NCBI GenBank assembly: GCA_963969345.1
Contig: OZ017768.1
Coordinates: 3,310,718 to 3,374,717 of the forward strand
Source: Turbatrix aceti
Lineage: Eukaryota > Nematoda > Chromadorea > Rhabditida > Panagrolaimidae
Reading direction: 5' to 3'
Length of the DNA stretch: 64,000 nt
Shown here: positions 1-12,318 of the stretch, piece by piece
How the letters are laid out: each line of letters opens with the position of its first letter
How positions within the stretch are numbered: position 1 is the first letter of the stretch
Notes under the pieces: generated by a model
What the model saw: only the letters and a program-made list of their open reading frames with translations
Told to the model about the DNA's origin: nothing
Databases searched by the model: none
Made by a program: the position numbers and the translations under genes

Positions 1-3000
1 CATATTGTCCCGGACCACGATGGCAGCAACTGCCTGCTTAGCCCCTCCGGCGTGAAAATTTTTTCCTCAAAAACGACCTCAAAAAAAACATCGCTGCTGA
101 GGACGAGCTAAAATTATACGAGCTTTCGATTGAGATTTTAGGGTCGGGCTAGGTCAAAGAATGGAAATCGACATACGAGTACAAAAAAATTAGGCAAAGT
201 AATTTTTTTTTGTTTTTTTTGTAAAAATTTAAATTGGTCTCACAGAGAAATCAAAAAAATTCAAAATGTTCCAAAGCCCTGCGTCGGCGTCGGGCGAGAA
301 CGTCAAATGCTGGCTGACTGAAACTGACTGAGGACGAGAAAAAAGGGCACCAGCCCGGGCCCCGGCATTTGCATAAAAGCGCGGCGTCGCCTTACACGAT
401 TTATGACAGAGAAGAAAATAAGAGAAAAAGAGCCTCCGGGTGACGCAGCGCAAATTTACAGATTTCCAAGAGACGCGATTACGCAGTGATTAGGCAAATG
501 TGGTGGAGGACAGCAGAGGCAGCGGCAGCGGCGGCGGCGGCGGCGTCGTCGTCTTGAGAAAGGTCAGGACACACTCTTCCTCGAGGAGTTTACGGACTAC
601 TACGAACTGAACTGAACTGAACAACTGAGAGGGTTTCGTACTTTATTTTTTTAATTTTTGACGCCGTTAGTCACAAAAATGTGGTGGTTCGCCACGAATT
701 TCATTCACCAGATGCAAAACGAACGAAGAATACGCACAGACGAAAACGATTTCTTTTGTGTCGGGTAAAAATTAAAATATCGAAAATGGTGACAGACGGG
801 AAGGGTGGATGGAAAGAGGCCTACGCAGGCCAGCCAGGCAACATGCACGCGTGCTTAGCGTGTTCTACAGCGCGGTCGGCGCGGAACAAACACCGAAGCA
901 AAGAAAATCGTATATATCATGTCCAAAAAAAAATCGGTCCAGAGGACCTGATTCCCCTGATTTGGCTGACCGTCGTCAAATCAGGGAAATCAGAAATCGA
1001 AGTCGGCAGAAAAGAGCATCTTCGCAGAGGACAGGACGCGTCGTAGGTCACCGAGCGCGCCTTGTTCTTCCTCCTGGCAGCCATGGTTGCTGCACTTTCA
1101 CGAAAACAACAACGACTCCAAAAAAAATTTTTCTTTCAAAAAATTTTTGACAACCGAGTAAAAAATGACTGTCTTCGTTTTTTTCTTTTTTTTTCAGTTT
1201 TCCCTCGTGTTTTTTTTGTCTTCAAAAAAAAGTTGAAAGGCAAAATCGATCGCCGATACATACACAAATACGCAGAGCGAGAAATAAGAAAATTTATGCA
1301 TTTGTTGTGACTCGCGCCTTCAATCAGGCAAGAGCACGCATAAAAAAACCGTTGGTTGCTACACTTATTCATTAATCACGGGCGATCTTTGCTCTCCCAG
1401 GGGGCACGACGAGCTCGAGTCTGTCAAGCTCTCCGATTAGGCAGACAAGAGTCCTTTCGCGCTCTGATTCTCTGATTCCTAGCCGGAGCAGGTGCATAGG
1501 CAGGTAGGCATCATCCACGTCGCACGTAAGAGATAGACAGAAGACAGAGAACACGCCGGGATTATGCCAACCTGCACACGTCTGCAATTAAATCACAATA
1601 GCCGGCGTGCAACTAAATATTTAGCGTCTGTTTATCAACACGCAGCGCACCACAGCTCCCGCGCTAAAGCCAACCAACCAACGAACCTCCTGAACAAGCA
1701 GCAGGTTAAAATGCAAATGTATTTATTAGACAGGATGCACTTTTGCAGAGGTGCACAATTTCAATTGCCGGAAGTTAGGTATGTATGTATTTTTGTCTAC
1801 CACATTAACTTTCTCTATATGGGTTACGGTAGGCTAATGTATGTATCGTAAACCATCGATGGTGAGCTAGTAAGCCGAACACCGATTTCCAAGCGTAAAT
1901 TCACATCAGTCAATCGACGCACGCGTGTGATTATGATACATAGGTGCCACCGAGACCCGAAGCAAGTATTATACATCAAGCGCATTTGCCATGCAGACAA
2001 GGAAGGCCCTACTACATTCTACGTCCTATGTCACTTCTTCATCCATGATAAATGACCGTTGTCTCACAGCTAGCTCGGTAATTTACCCGAAGCCACGGCC
2101 ATAGCCACGGCACGAGTGCCAAAGTCCTCCCCGAGGCCACAAGTCCCAGATTACAGACGATTACGACAGATCCGGTGTAAATTAGGTGTCGCTAAAAAAC
2201 GGGAACATGCAAAGTGGGGAAGAAAAATCAAAAAATCAGCATGTGTCGTCTGTGTGCGTGCATTGGTAACGCCACAAAACTCCATAATAGCTCGTGTTTC
2301 GGGTATAAAGAAAAATTGGAATGAAAATAAATGATTGAATGATAAACGATGAATGCATGCAAATTGAAACGCTCGATGCAGCCCTACGGGACGACGGGCA
2401 ATCAAGGTGATCTGCAGCCTGCAGCGTTATTTTTTTCCCGTTGGGTTGGAAAAATACATACACACATACATATGTGATATGCAAATCAGAGAAAAAAAAA
2501 TTAAATATATGTTTTTAACAAACAAAATTCGAGGCACTCAAACTGAGGCAAAAGTGATTCAAATAAATGAGTGCAGTGCAGTGCGCAAACGTAAACGGAA
2601 CTTGTGTATGTTGGAGTACGCTAAAACTGCGTTTCTGCCAAATAAATAAATATACATATAAAATCGACAAAGACAGACATCAAGCCAGGTATGTATATAT
2701 TCAAAGAGTTCAAGGAACGAAGAACGTAATAGGCAGTTATCAAATGCCCGGCAGGGGCCTTCGCAACCAGCCGGCTCCCCGAATGGCTCGGCATGGGAAA
2801 ACGCGTAGCCAACGTATATATATTTACAACCCCTACTAAGTAAGTCTTTGCTTGGTCACCGACTACAGATCTCACCCCGCACGGTAGACAAAACAAGCGC
2901 AAGACCGGCACAAATCTTGAAAGCCTAACAGCAAAAAAAAGACAAAAAATATATGTATGTATCTACATCGAAGTCTCACACACGCGCACGGTTCGTTATG

Positions 3001-5614
3001 CAATAAATACAACTTCGCAAAAAGCAAGCAGTGGTACACATATGTAAATTTCCACGTCATGCATTCCATCCATTCAACAACGGGCAAGCACGAAGCTGTG
3101 CTTGCTTCGTATCTCTGTTTTGCGTATACTTCAAAATTTTGTCCAAACATATTATTTAAATTTTGCTATCATCCGACCATGGCGCCATGATTTCTTTTTT
3201 TTCCCAGAAAGAAAAAATATACACGTGCCCGATCAAAATCTGCACTGGGCCCTCAGGCAACCCATTTATTTCCTGCAAGACAAGACGCATTCCATCACCT
3301 CACCTGGACTCCACTAAAAGCCCCCAACAAGCGCAAAAGGTATCGGCTTGGTGCTCTGGTCTGGTCTGATCGATAGCACCCAGTCATTTTTACATATTCG
3401 CTACGCTTTTGCTTGCAAGTGCAGGAAAAAAATACGAAAAGACAAAATGAAAAAGCCCGCAGGCGAGTCAATAACGCAGACAGCAATGAAATGCGCCCGA
3501 CGACAAAATTTGCATGCAATGTGTGTTGTGCACGCGCACGCACGTGAAAAAAAGTGTCCAAAAATTTGGCTGTGTCTTGTCTTGTCTTTCTTGCACGACG
3601 ATGTTGCACGGGGCAAAAAAAAACATAAACAAAAGCGGGGCGGGCAACCGATTGATTCATCGTCGCCGTAGTCGTAGTCGTCGTCGTCGAGGATGGCCAC
3701 TTGACGGATCAAGGACCCCTGCCTGACACCATCGTTGCCTCGACTTCTTGCACCATCATCATCATCGTCCAAAGAGGGACACAAAAAAAATCATGACATG
3801 CTGAACACCACCTTGATTGATTCACGACGAACAAGTCAAGCAGGGTATTCAAATTTAGTGTGCATCACTTCTACAACCACCATCACCACCATCACCATCG
3901 CCACCGGCCTTAAAACAGAGACCAGACACACAAGCTCGGGTGCTGTCGACAGATGATGCGGCTGGTGATGAACTGAACTGGATAGCAGAGAGACGAGTGC
4001 GATGTGATCAGCGTATCTACATAAATTACCCACAACTGAGGGGAGGGGAAAGGGAAAGGAAAGGAAATGAAATAACTAGGGACGGAACGGGATAGCCGAT
4101 TTACCGTATTTGGTGGCGCTTCTCCTTCGGGAACATACTTTTCAACCGAAGCAAAACCTTTTGTTTACACGTTCATTTGCTGATTAGCGAATAATAACGA
4201 TCAACGGGGCAAAAAAAATCAGCATAGGGATGGGGCTTTGGTTACCACAAACAAACGAATCATTTATTCACGGAGCTCACAAAAGTGAAATGAGGCAACT
4301 TTGCATACTACGTGTGTGTGCACAGCGATGCACTCTCGTCCGACGAGGGACCGGTCGTGTTTGTTGCGTATTCAAATTCAGTTCTTCCATCAATTTCGCT
4401 TATTACACTCAAAACAAAAAAAATACGTGCACTCTCCGGGGAGAAGGAAAATGGTGCCCGTCGATCCCCGAACATCCAAGAACGCGAAGAAGCCCCTGAA
4501 GCCTTCGATCACCGTTAAATCACGCAGCTGCGCAGAAACAAAATACATCCAGTCCAGTCCGAGTCCAAGTTGTCCCATAGAAGACGTAATGTAATGCAAA
4601 TTGAGCAAATATTATTAATGCGCTTCGATGCACAATAAACTTTAAATAAACGCCTCACGAACGAGAGTGACGGGTGACTCTACAGGTGAGTGTGTGAGTG
4701 TGTGTTGTGTGGAAGAATCGCCGCGACACCCCTTGAAAGTCGTTGTCATCAGCAGCATTAAAATATTTCAAAAAAAGTTAAAGCTCTCTTCGGACTGTTT
4801 GCACCGCTAGCAGCGGTTTTGTACTGCTGATGCACCATTCAAAAAGTATGTATTTAGAAGCTCACCTGGTTGTGGCCAGGCTGTTTACTCCTGCAGAAAT
4901 GCTGGGGTTGTTGCATACATAAATAACATCAAACCACAGATATTTGTGTGATTGCCTGAAAAGCGTTATCAGAGAAAAATAAGTTGTAAGCCACGATGAC
5001 AGCAATCATTTTTCTACGAACTCTGTCATAATTTACAATTTCTATTTATTGCAACAATATTACTATTGAAAATCACAGGGGAAAATATTTACAACATTGT
5101 ACGAAAAAAAAGGATCTTCAGAGAATGTTTTATGCAATTTTCCATCCTTGGCCGGGGACCGCGGGCTTTTTCGGGTCCGAAGAAACAATTTGCATCTTGC
5201 ATCGGTTGACCTGGCGTCGTCGATGCACGTGTAACGCTTGGCTTGGTAGAGCTGACAAAAACAGTATTTGGTTGATGGATTCATATATCGCGATGTGGTC
5301 ATCTGACGCATACGGTCTGCTCGGAAATGGATTGCGGACGTGATGATCTGATTGATTGACCTCTGCGAAGACAAGAATCCCCCAGTCGAGCCCGCAGAGG
5401 GCGAACTGTTATGAGTGGTTTGACTTCGTTCGACCAGCTATGCATGTCTAGCAAAGTCTACTTACTCATTCTGTTCACTCGTTGTTAATCGAATGGTAAT
5501 TTTGTTTATCTCTTATTTTTCCGTTTACTGATACATACGTGTCGCTATTGTCGATGATTCAGTTCTTGTCAGAGTCAGAACATGTTATTTTTGTAATTTG
5601 TTGATTTTTTTCAG
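1..5614. other. Gene-free stretch, no supported gene
   Basis: I see no reading frame here with a recognisable domain or a consistent exon series. The stretch is AT-rich with homopolymer A/T runs and many ATGTATGT/CATACATA-type microsatellites. The longest open frames (about 120 codons near 681-1046 and 3295-3784) are low in complexity and overlap on both strands. The first 33 bases could be the edge of an exon on either strand, but there is too little to call. Parts of the stretch could be an intron or regulatory DNA of a gene beyond the left edge. Confidence 0.6.
512..556. repeat. GGC/GTC trinucleotide repeat
   Basis: A run of AGGCAGCGGCAGCGGCGG-type triplets passes into GTC triplets. It is the most GC-rich spot in the first kilobase and could be 5' UTR or promoter sequence of a gene outside the window, but no start codon with a good frame is attached to it. 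Confidence 0.6.
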
Positions 5615-5627
5615 GAAATTCTGTCCG

Positions 5628-8496
5628 ATGATGGATTCTCCCGAATACGGCCCTCGACAGGCCGCAGATGATCTGCAGCAGACAATTGACCAGCTCAAAT
5701 GCCAAATCGCCGGGTTGCTCAAGCAGTTTGAAGAACACATCGAAAAGACAAACGTAGGTTTTTGATTTCTGGAAGGTGCATTCATTCGACGGTAATATTT
5801 TTTTCAGGTGGCCACGAAAGTCATTGATAATCTCCGAAACGACGTCGAGACTTTGAAGAAATCCAAGGCGATTCTTGAGAAGGTTTGTTTGTATTTTTTT
5901 GTTTTGTGTGCTGTTTTATAAAAAAAGTTTCAGAAGCTCGAAGATTCCGAACTCTTCTCAAAAAGCGTTGTCAAAGATAAACTCAATTTGATAGAGGAAA
6001 CAAAATCATGTGGCTCAGAGCAGATCGCCGAGTTCGTCGCCCCCCGGAATCACTCCCTTGCTTCTCCTGGCTCGGCATTCAAGCCTCAGAATACGGTACT
6101 TGTGCTACCTCCGAATCAACATGCACCAGGTTTTCTGCCTCCGCTGCCGCCTCCTCAACAGGACGTGAATTTGATCTCGCAACAGAAATCGCAGAAGGTT
6201 ATGCAGCAACCCCTGCCTCCTTCTCAGATCATGATTCTGCCACAGTCTGGCATGCATCCATCCCATGGCCATCACAATATGCAACCACCCAGAATGCGTC
6301 CACCTCCGCCGCGCATGCCACCCCCGCAGAATCAACCCCGTCGAGTAATGCGTCAATCCCAGCATGGCATGCAAATGGCACAGAGACGCATGCTAAATTT
6401 GCAACAAAACACGCCGCAGCCACAGCAGTTTGGATTCAATCCCAACCAACCGTTTCCTGCCAATTTTATGCCCCCAGGTGGCGGTCAGATGCCAGGATAC
6501 CCTTCACCCAACCTCGCTACCGGACAATTTTTTCCTGGGGCCCTCGTCGATTCCCCTTCTCATTCAATGAACTCGGTTTCCCTGCATCAGCGGAAGAACG
6601 TTTCGACTTTCCTTGGACAATCTGCACCCGCGATGAGAAAGAGGCGTGCCAGTGAGACGAACCCCTATGTTCCTTTGTCTTCGCAACCGCCGTCATCGGC
6701 TGCTTCGACTCCAGCATCCATTCCTCCGCCACTGGGACCGATGACCATGCAGGCCGACTCGATTACGCCCTCGGCCGGCTCGTTTACACCTGCTACAAAA
6801 AAGATGAAGAGAATCTACTTCCGTCTTTTGCAAAATGCCGAAAAAGTTCATCAAACTAAATTGGCTGCAGCAGCTCCGCCGACGACTTCTGCGACGGCAA
6901 CCGCAGTTGTCAGGGCTGCTGCGGACGTCATCAATCCTCTGTTGGTCAAATCTCCCACGTCGGTCACAAGTTCTTCCAGCGTTTTGTCTGTGTCAACGCC
7001 TGACGCAGTCGACAAGGTTGTGGTTGTTTCAGCACCAAACAAAATTCTGGATGCTGTCATCCCACGAGTTTCCCAGTCTCCAGCACCTCTTCCCCCGTCT
7101 ACCTTTTCGGGGGTGACTGTGCCACTTGCACCGGAACCGGTGATCACGCAGGCAAATTTCGCAATAGCCACGACCAAGGTTTCGTCTTCTACGCCCCCTA
7201 CGAAGAAGAAGAAGAAGAAGCGAATCGACCCCCGTCTTTTGCAGAATGTCGTGAATCGAACGAAATTGGCTCAAACTGCTCCACCGACGACTTCTGCGAC
7301 GGCGACTGCGGTTGTCAGGTCTACGACTGACGTCATCAATCCTCTGTTGGTCCAATCTTCCACGTCGGTAACAAGTTCTTCCAGCGTTTTGTCGACTGCG
7401 TCTGTGTCAACGTCTGACAAAGTTGTGGTTGTCTCGTCGCGAACGAATTCTCCGGATTCTGTCATCCCAACGGACCCGTCGATGACTCCCGTTTCCTCGT
7501 CGAAGGAAGTCACGCCTGATCCGAATGCAGTTGGTCCTGCTGGAGATGCGTCGTCTGTTCCTGCGTCAATTTCTGCCGTAAAAGGGATTTTGAAGAAAAT
7601 TCCGACGCCTAGGGCTCCGACGGCTGCCACAAAGGAAAGTCAGATGCCTGCGGCGAATTCGACTCCGACTCCTCCAGCAAAAGCGACTGCAACACGTGAC
7701 CTGGTTGAGACTGGTCAACCTGTTGTCGAAGAAACGGCAGGAACCCCAGTTCCTTTGGTAATTACGCCTGGCGCAGATGGTGGTGAGCTATCGACGGACG
7801 CGGCACCGGCATCTCCGGTTCCCGTCGACGACACACCTGTTCCAACGCCACCGTCGCCTACGACACAGACTCTACGATTCGTGGGCCTTTTTAACACGAA
7901 GATGAAGGAGAAGTTGACACCATTCGTTGCTTCGCTCCCGGTGCCGCGTGCGACCGATCAGACCAGCGAAAATCCTGTGGCCCGACTGAATCTGCCTACG
8001 GCCACGGAAAGCGAATTTAGCCGTTCCATTGACGAAGAAAACGTGCTCGCATCCAGCTCCGTTGTGAAAGAGCCTTCTATTTTCGCTGCTGAAGTGAGTT
8101 TTTTTTATCTTTTGAAAAACGAAAAACAACTGCGTGCGCATAAAAATCCTATTTTCGCTTCAAAACCATTCGCAATCAATTACTTTTCACATTCTGATTT
8201 TTTTGTTTTTTTTGTTGTATATTCAGGTACCCGGATCAAATTTAGTGTGGATATCTGTTTTTTTCACTTCAAGTATCAGACAACATGGCTAAAGACAAGG
8301 TTTTTTGTCAGTTAGTGTTATCCCGGCTCATTAAGCGTTTTTTTTCAATTTATTTCAGGAAAGCCTCATAATGTTTGTTGGACGCTTCAATTCCGTACTG
8401 CGGCGTCGCATACCTAAGAAACGAAGATCCGTCAAGTACGACAACGTTGAGGAGGAGCTCTTCGATGAGGCGACAGACATTCCCCTCGAATTTTGA
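5628..8496 (+). CDS. Unrecognised coiled-coil, P/M/Q- and S/T/P-rich protein, copy A (832 aa)
   Basis: I do not recognise this family. The model has four exons: 5628-5753, 5808-5882, 5934-8093 and 8359-8496, all joined in phase 0. Residues about 10-90 are heptad-like and charged (coiled coil). Residues about 120-270 are rich in Pro, Met and Gln, and the rest is rich in Ser/Thr/Pro/Val/Ala with short basic patches such as KKKKKKRIDPRLLQN. The C-terminal 45 residues are basic and end in YDNVEEELFDEATDIPLEF. A T-rich AG (5611-5614) lies 13 bases before the ATG, so the message may start by trans-splicing; a second ATG follows at 5631. Its paralogue is copy B at 16281-20578. Exons 2 and 4 and much of exon 3 match closely, but copy A lacks the two N-terminal exons of copy B and carries an internal duplication. 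A nuclear, disordered scaffold or regulator is a guess from composition only. The exon model is firm and the function unknown. Confidence 0.8.
6798..7455 (+). repeat. In-frame internal duplication in copy A
   Basis: Two diverged copies of a module lie one after the other, at about 6798-7035 and 7200-7455. Each has a basic start (KKMKRIYFRLLQN, then KKKKRIDPRLLQN), then TTSATATAVVR, DVINPLLV and SVTSSSSVLS. Copy B has the module once, near 19325-19560. The second copy in gene A resembles the gene B module more than the first does. Confidence 0.8.
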
Positions 8497-8619
8497 TCTA
8501 TAGTACTTTTCAATAATTTGGAATCTGCGATCGAATCGGCACGAACGATACGCATTTCCTTGCTAGTTTGTATTTAAGATCCCGTGACTGTTGTGCTTTG
8601 GCTATTATGTTAATATTTT

Positions 8620-8625
8620 AATAAA
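8620..8625 (+). terminator. Poly(A) signal of copy A
   Basis: An AATAAA lies 124 bases past the stop codon of copy A and is followed by T-rich DNA. This is a normal position for a 3' end signal. Confidence 0.65.
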
Positions 8626-9639
8626 TTGCAATTTTATTTTGGATTTCGGAAGAGAAGACATTGCTCCGAGTGTTGACAACATAAGGCGTATACGAGAGCA
8701 GCAATCAATGCGGATATCGGAGAAGGGGGGTCGTGAAGTCCTGGAGATGTTGCACTACTGAGTGCCTAGAAACTGCTTTGGTTCTCTTTTATATGTAAAC
8801 CAAAATTTTGGTGACAGTTTTACAGGAAGCTACGCAAACCTTCCTACCCCTAAGCAATTTATTATCCTACCCATAAACCTGCGACACCGGCTTTTCGGCC
8901 GGAGAACAAAGGACCACAGGCGATCTCACATCAGACGAGTGCGTGCCTTCAAGCACAATAGGCTAGTTTCTTGTTTACATCTTATTATGTCCCTGGTCCT
9001 TATAGGAATACTGCACATCTTATTATGTCTGGCTCCGCCTGATTATTGTCTATTTTTCTGCTCACTGGCGTTGCTTACTGACTTTCTATCCACCATGCAT
9101 TATTATACAACACCTTTTTTGTTTTCTGATATTCCAAAAGACGGGAGTATGCTCCCGTAACAAATATGCGATGCCAATAAGAACATTTTCACCCATTTTT
9201 TTGAGTATATGAGTATATTATAAACAAATCGATGAATTGTATTTATGTGAAAACGTTTTGGCAATAGCACACGGCTTGCTGAGTAAGCTACATAGCTTTC
9301 GGAACGGCTATGTAAATATAACCTAGCGGGAAGTTTAAAAAGCGTCATTCGGCATAATCCGATACGCCTGGCAAAACAAATCACAAACCGGCTTTCACCC
9401 ATTATTAGATTACGTAACACGTTCAACAGTGTACGATTTGATACTTTACACAAACCGTATTATAACACATTTGGAAAAAAGCATAATAATAGACAGATGA
9501 TACGTCCCTCTAACATTGTTCTTTTTTACACTATACAAGTTTTAGAAAGGGTCGATTAATCAGTGCGAACAACGAACTTGTCATTTGCGCAATACTGTAT
9601 TAACATTTTTGTGTAGCGCAAAAATGTTAATTTGAACTC
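8626..9639. other. Intergenic, nothing recognised
   Basis: AT-rich DNA between copy A and the first palindromic element. The open frames at 8762-9160 and 9103-9453 have no recognisable domain and oppose each other. A small hairpin near 9598-9632 (ATTAACATTTTT with its complement) may belong to the edge of the next element. Confidence 0.5.
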
Positions 9640-10830
9640 GTGTAAGATTTTGATGTCGTGTAGGAGGCGATGTCGTGTACTACACGACGTCGCCTGTCGT
9701 GTAGGTTTGAACGACGACACGAGGCTAGCTACACGACAAGACGTTTAGGAAGGTTTCAAGGCAAAATTTCAATCAGAATGATAACACGTGGAACTTTTTT
9801 CAATACAATAAAAAAAGAAGTAAAAAATTGTAAAATTTTACATAATTTGGCTGTTGAAAAGCGACGTTCGCAATATGCCGTGTCGTGTCGTGTAACAGCT
9901 ACACGATCGCACGAGGCGACGTCGTGCACGATGTACCCATGGTTTTAACACGAAAAGTCGATTTTGGTCATTTTTGAATGTTTAAAAAACAACATTGCTG
10001 TATATTTTGGTTTTAAAGATCGTTATGGGGGTTATCAGCGGTGGCGAATCTGATAGTGATATCAAAAAATTGATAAGCAATCAACAAATCAATAATTTTG
10101 ACAAAAAATTACTGTAACTTAAAAACGGACTGTAGAGTCTGAAAACTGAACAGTTTACCGTATTCTACGACCTCGAAAACCCGTGTATGCCGAAATCGGG
10201 CCACGGTTCCCCATCAAAAAAAAAAGTTATTTGAATTTAAAAATTAAAATTCTAAAAGCGTTTTTATGGCTCAAAATCAATATTTTTTTTCCGGATCAAA
10301 AAATTTTCAAAATTTGTTAAGTTTTTAATCAGAGTGCCAAAATTCGTTTTTGGCAATTTCAAACTGACTTTTTAAGAAGCTTACAAAGTCAACACACTGG
10401 CAGGGCATTTTAATTCAAATTCAAATAACTTTTTTTTTCCATGGGGAACCGTGGCCCAATTTCGGCATACACGGGTTTTCGAGGTCGTAGAATACGGTAA
10501 ACTATTCAGTTTTCAGACTCTACAGTCCCTTTTTGAGTTACAGTAATTTTTTTCCAAAATTATTGATTTATTGATTGATTATAAATTTTTTGATACTACT
10601 ATCAGATTCACCGCCGCTGATTACCCCCAAAACGATCTTTAAATCCTAAATATATCTATTTTTTACATTCGAAAATGACCAAAATCGAGTTTTCGTGTCA
10701 GAACCATGGGTACATCGTGTCGTGTAGCACACGACAATCGTGTCGTGTAGGCAAATTCAAAGCTACACGACACGACGTCGCCTAATAGCTTCGTGTCGTG
10801 CGTGCGCGTAAAGTACACGATTTGCAACAC
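9640..10830. mobile_element. Foldback (long inverted repeat) element, about 1.2 kb
   Basis: The sequence at about 9860-10240 recurs in reverse complement at about 10412-10790. The paired blocks include TTCCCCAT with CATGGGGAACC, a block around CGAGGTCGTAGAATACGG, GTTATCAGCGGTGGCGAATC with its partner near 10600, and ACGATGTACCCATGG with CCATGGGTACATCGT. The arms are roughly 370 bases and imperfect, around an AT-rich centre of about 170 bases. The outer parts are filled with repeats of the 8-mer GTCGTGTA and its complement. No open frame looks like a transposase, so this is a non-autonomous element. The outer limits are approximate because of the GTCGTGTA repeats. Confidence 0.75.
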
Positions 10831-11149
10831 CTTGAACCCATCAAGCATCTGCTGTTGTATTTTTGTTATATTTTGTAACGTCACTGTTTAGCGCACAAAA
10901 ACCCGTGTGAAATGCATGTATTCTTAAATTTGTATTTTTGAAAAAATAGGCAACGTCAACACATTACGTTTCTATTTTATGTTTAAGGTATTTACATGTG
11001 TTAGATATTAGCGATTTATATTTTGTACAACCCTTTGTTGCCTGCGATGTCCCAACATTGCCCTTCTTACCCAACACTACCCATCTTTACAACAGGTGCA
11101 CGGCTTGACCTGTGCCATCCGTGCCATCGCATTTGACCTAGCACCTAAC

Positions 11150-11343
11150 CCCGCCCCCCAAAAGGTGCCAGTATAAAAGGGCACGGCACCTTTCATTCAT
11201 CGGACTTATTCATTATTATTCTTATTCATTTTATTGGATTGTTTTTGGCCTGACCGGGAAAATTTATTTGACGTTCCTGTTCCTGATCTTCTATCTATCT
11301 GATAAGCGTGACGGACAGCATGTCATCGCGTTCACCTTCGATG
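11150..11343 (+). promoter_or_regulatory. TATA-box promoter-like block with possible first exon
   Basis: A C-rich block (CCCCGCCCCCC, about 11150-11159) is followed by TATAAAAG at 11172-11179. About 140 bases further on, an ATG (11320) opens a short frame that meets a good donor, GTGAGT, at 11344. This is the best core-promoter arrangement in the gene-poor half of the window, but I find no convincing downstream exon. Its position in a transposon-rich region, and a later TTTTACAACA (about 11444), leave open that it is part of an old solo LTR. Confidence 0.4.
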
Positions 11344-12289
11344 GTGAGTGGGTTGTGCCTATGATTTTGTTCCCTGTCATTCGCGCCTTTACTTTAAAAT
11401 ACAGCACCTCACAGTATTGTAAGCGGTAGGCATCATATTTACGACCTTTTACAACACTGTGCGGGACCCCGAAAATCTTTGTTATCAGATATGAAAGTTC
11501 TTATCAGTATTGTACGGAAATTATGATTTGCAATACTTTTAGCCATATTTGCCATATAATATTCGTATAATAGTTTTTACCAATGTTTTTGTAAATACGC
11601 TGCGGCACCAGTTTGCAATGTTGCTTTTCTAATGTTAACAACAAAGCAACAAAGTTGCCGCTCAAAACCAATTTGTATTTATTTTGCTAGTGAAAAAAGG
11701 GACTATCTGTTCGATCAAAGCGCTTTCTTGATGCCACGCTAACGACCTTTAGTGGGACGTGCGCTTCCGGTAAGCAGCTGCTAGCAACTGTTGAGTGCGC
11801 AACAGGCACTGAACAGTTGCTCGGCAGCGATCGCAGCGACCATTTATCATTTGGCGCTAATGTTAATGTGGCACTATAGAAAAAACGTTTTGCTCAAATG
11901 GTAATAAGATATTTCATTGCATCAAGGAACCAATGCATCCTGTAGTCGTTCGCACATATCCGGCCTTGCTCTGCAATGCCTTAGAATTTGTATAAATACA
12001 ATTTTATTGTGGTGTATTGTACACGTAATACAAGTGAAACTTTTATATTTACAAGCTGAAAGTTGCTTGATTTTTTCACGCTTAGTTTAAATAATTTAAT
12101 CATCGTTTTGTTTCTTCGAAAACTGTGCTTCGCATTCCCCCGCAGTTTTGTCTTGAACTGATTCATCAAACAATTTTTATAAACATACATAGTTTATTTA
12201 ATTTAAAATAAACAATGCTTTTAGATGGGTGTAAAACTATGAAGATAAATATTTATTTAAAAAAACCGTTTCGAAAAGTCAATTGATTA

Positions 12290-12318
12290 ACGGCAAATCA
12301 GACATGATGATTTGCCGT
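12290..12318. repeat. Small perfect hairpin
   Basis: ACGGCAAATCA (12290-12300) is repeated exactly in reverse complement at 12308-12318 with a 7-base spacer. It could be a remnant of a palindromic element. Confidence 0.6.

Noticed and set aside
1..120. Possible exon edge on either strand (plus-strand frame with DHDGSNCLLSPSG, minus-strand frame with AVAAIVVRDN)
   Set aside because: Too short, no polypyrimidine tract or strong donor, and the window edge cuts it off.
3295..3784. Overlapping frames of about 120 codons on both strands
   Set aside because: They arise from GTC/GAC triplet repeats and lack start context or domains.
10998..11460. Solo LTR (TGTTAG to TTACAACA with an internal TATA box)
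   Set aside because: No second LTR, no target duplication and no TGG-starting primer site, so only the promoter-like block was kept.
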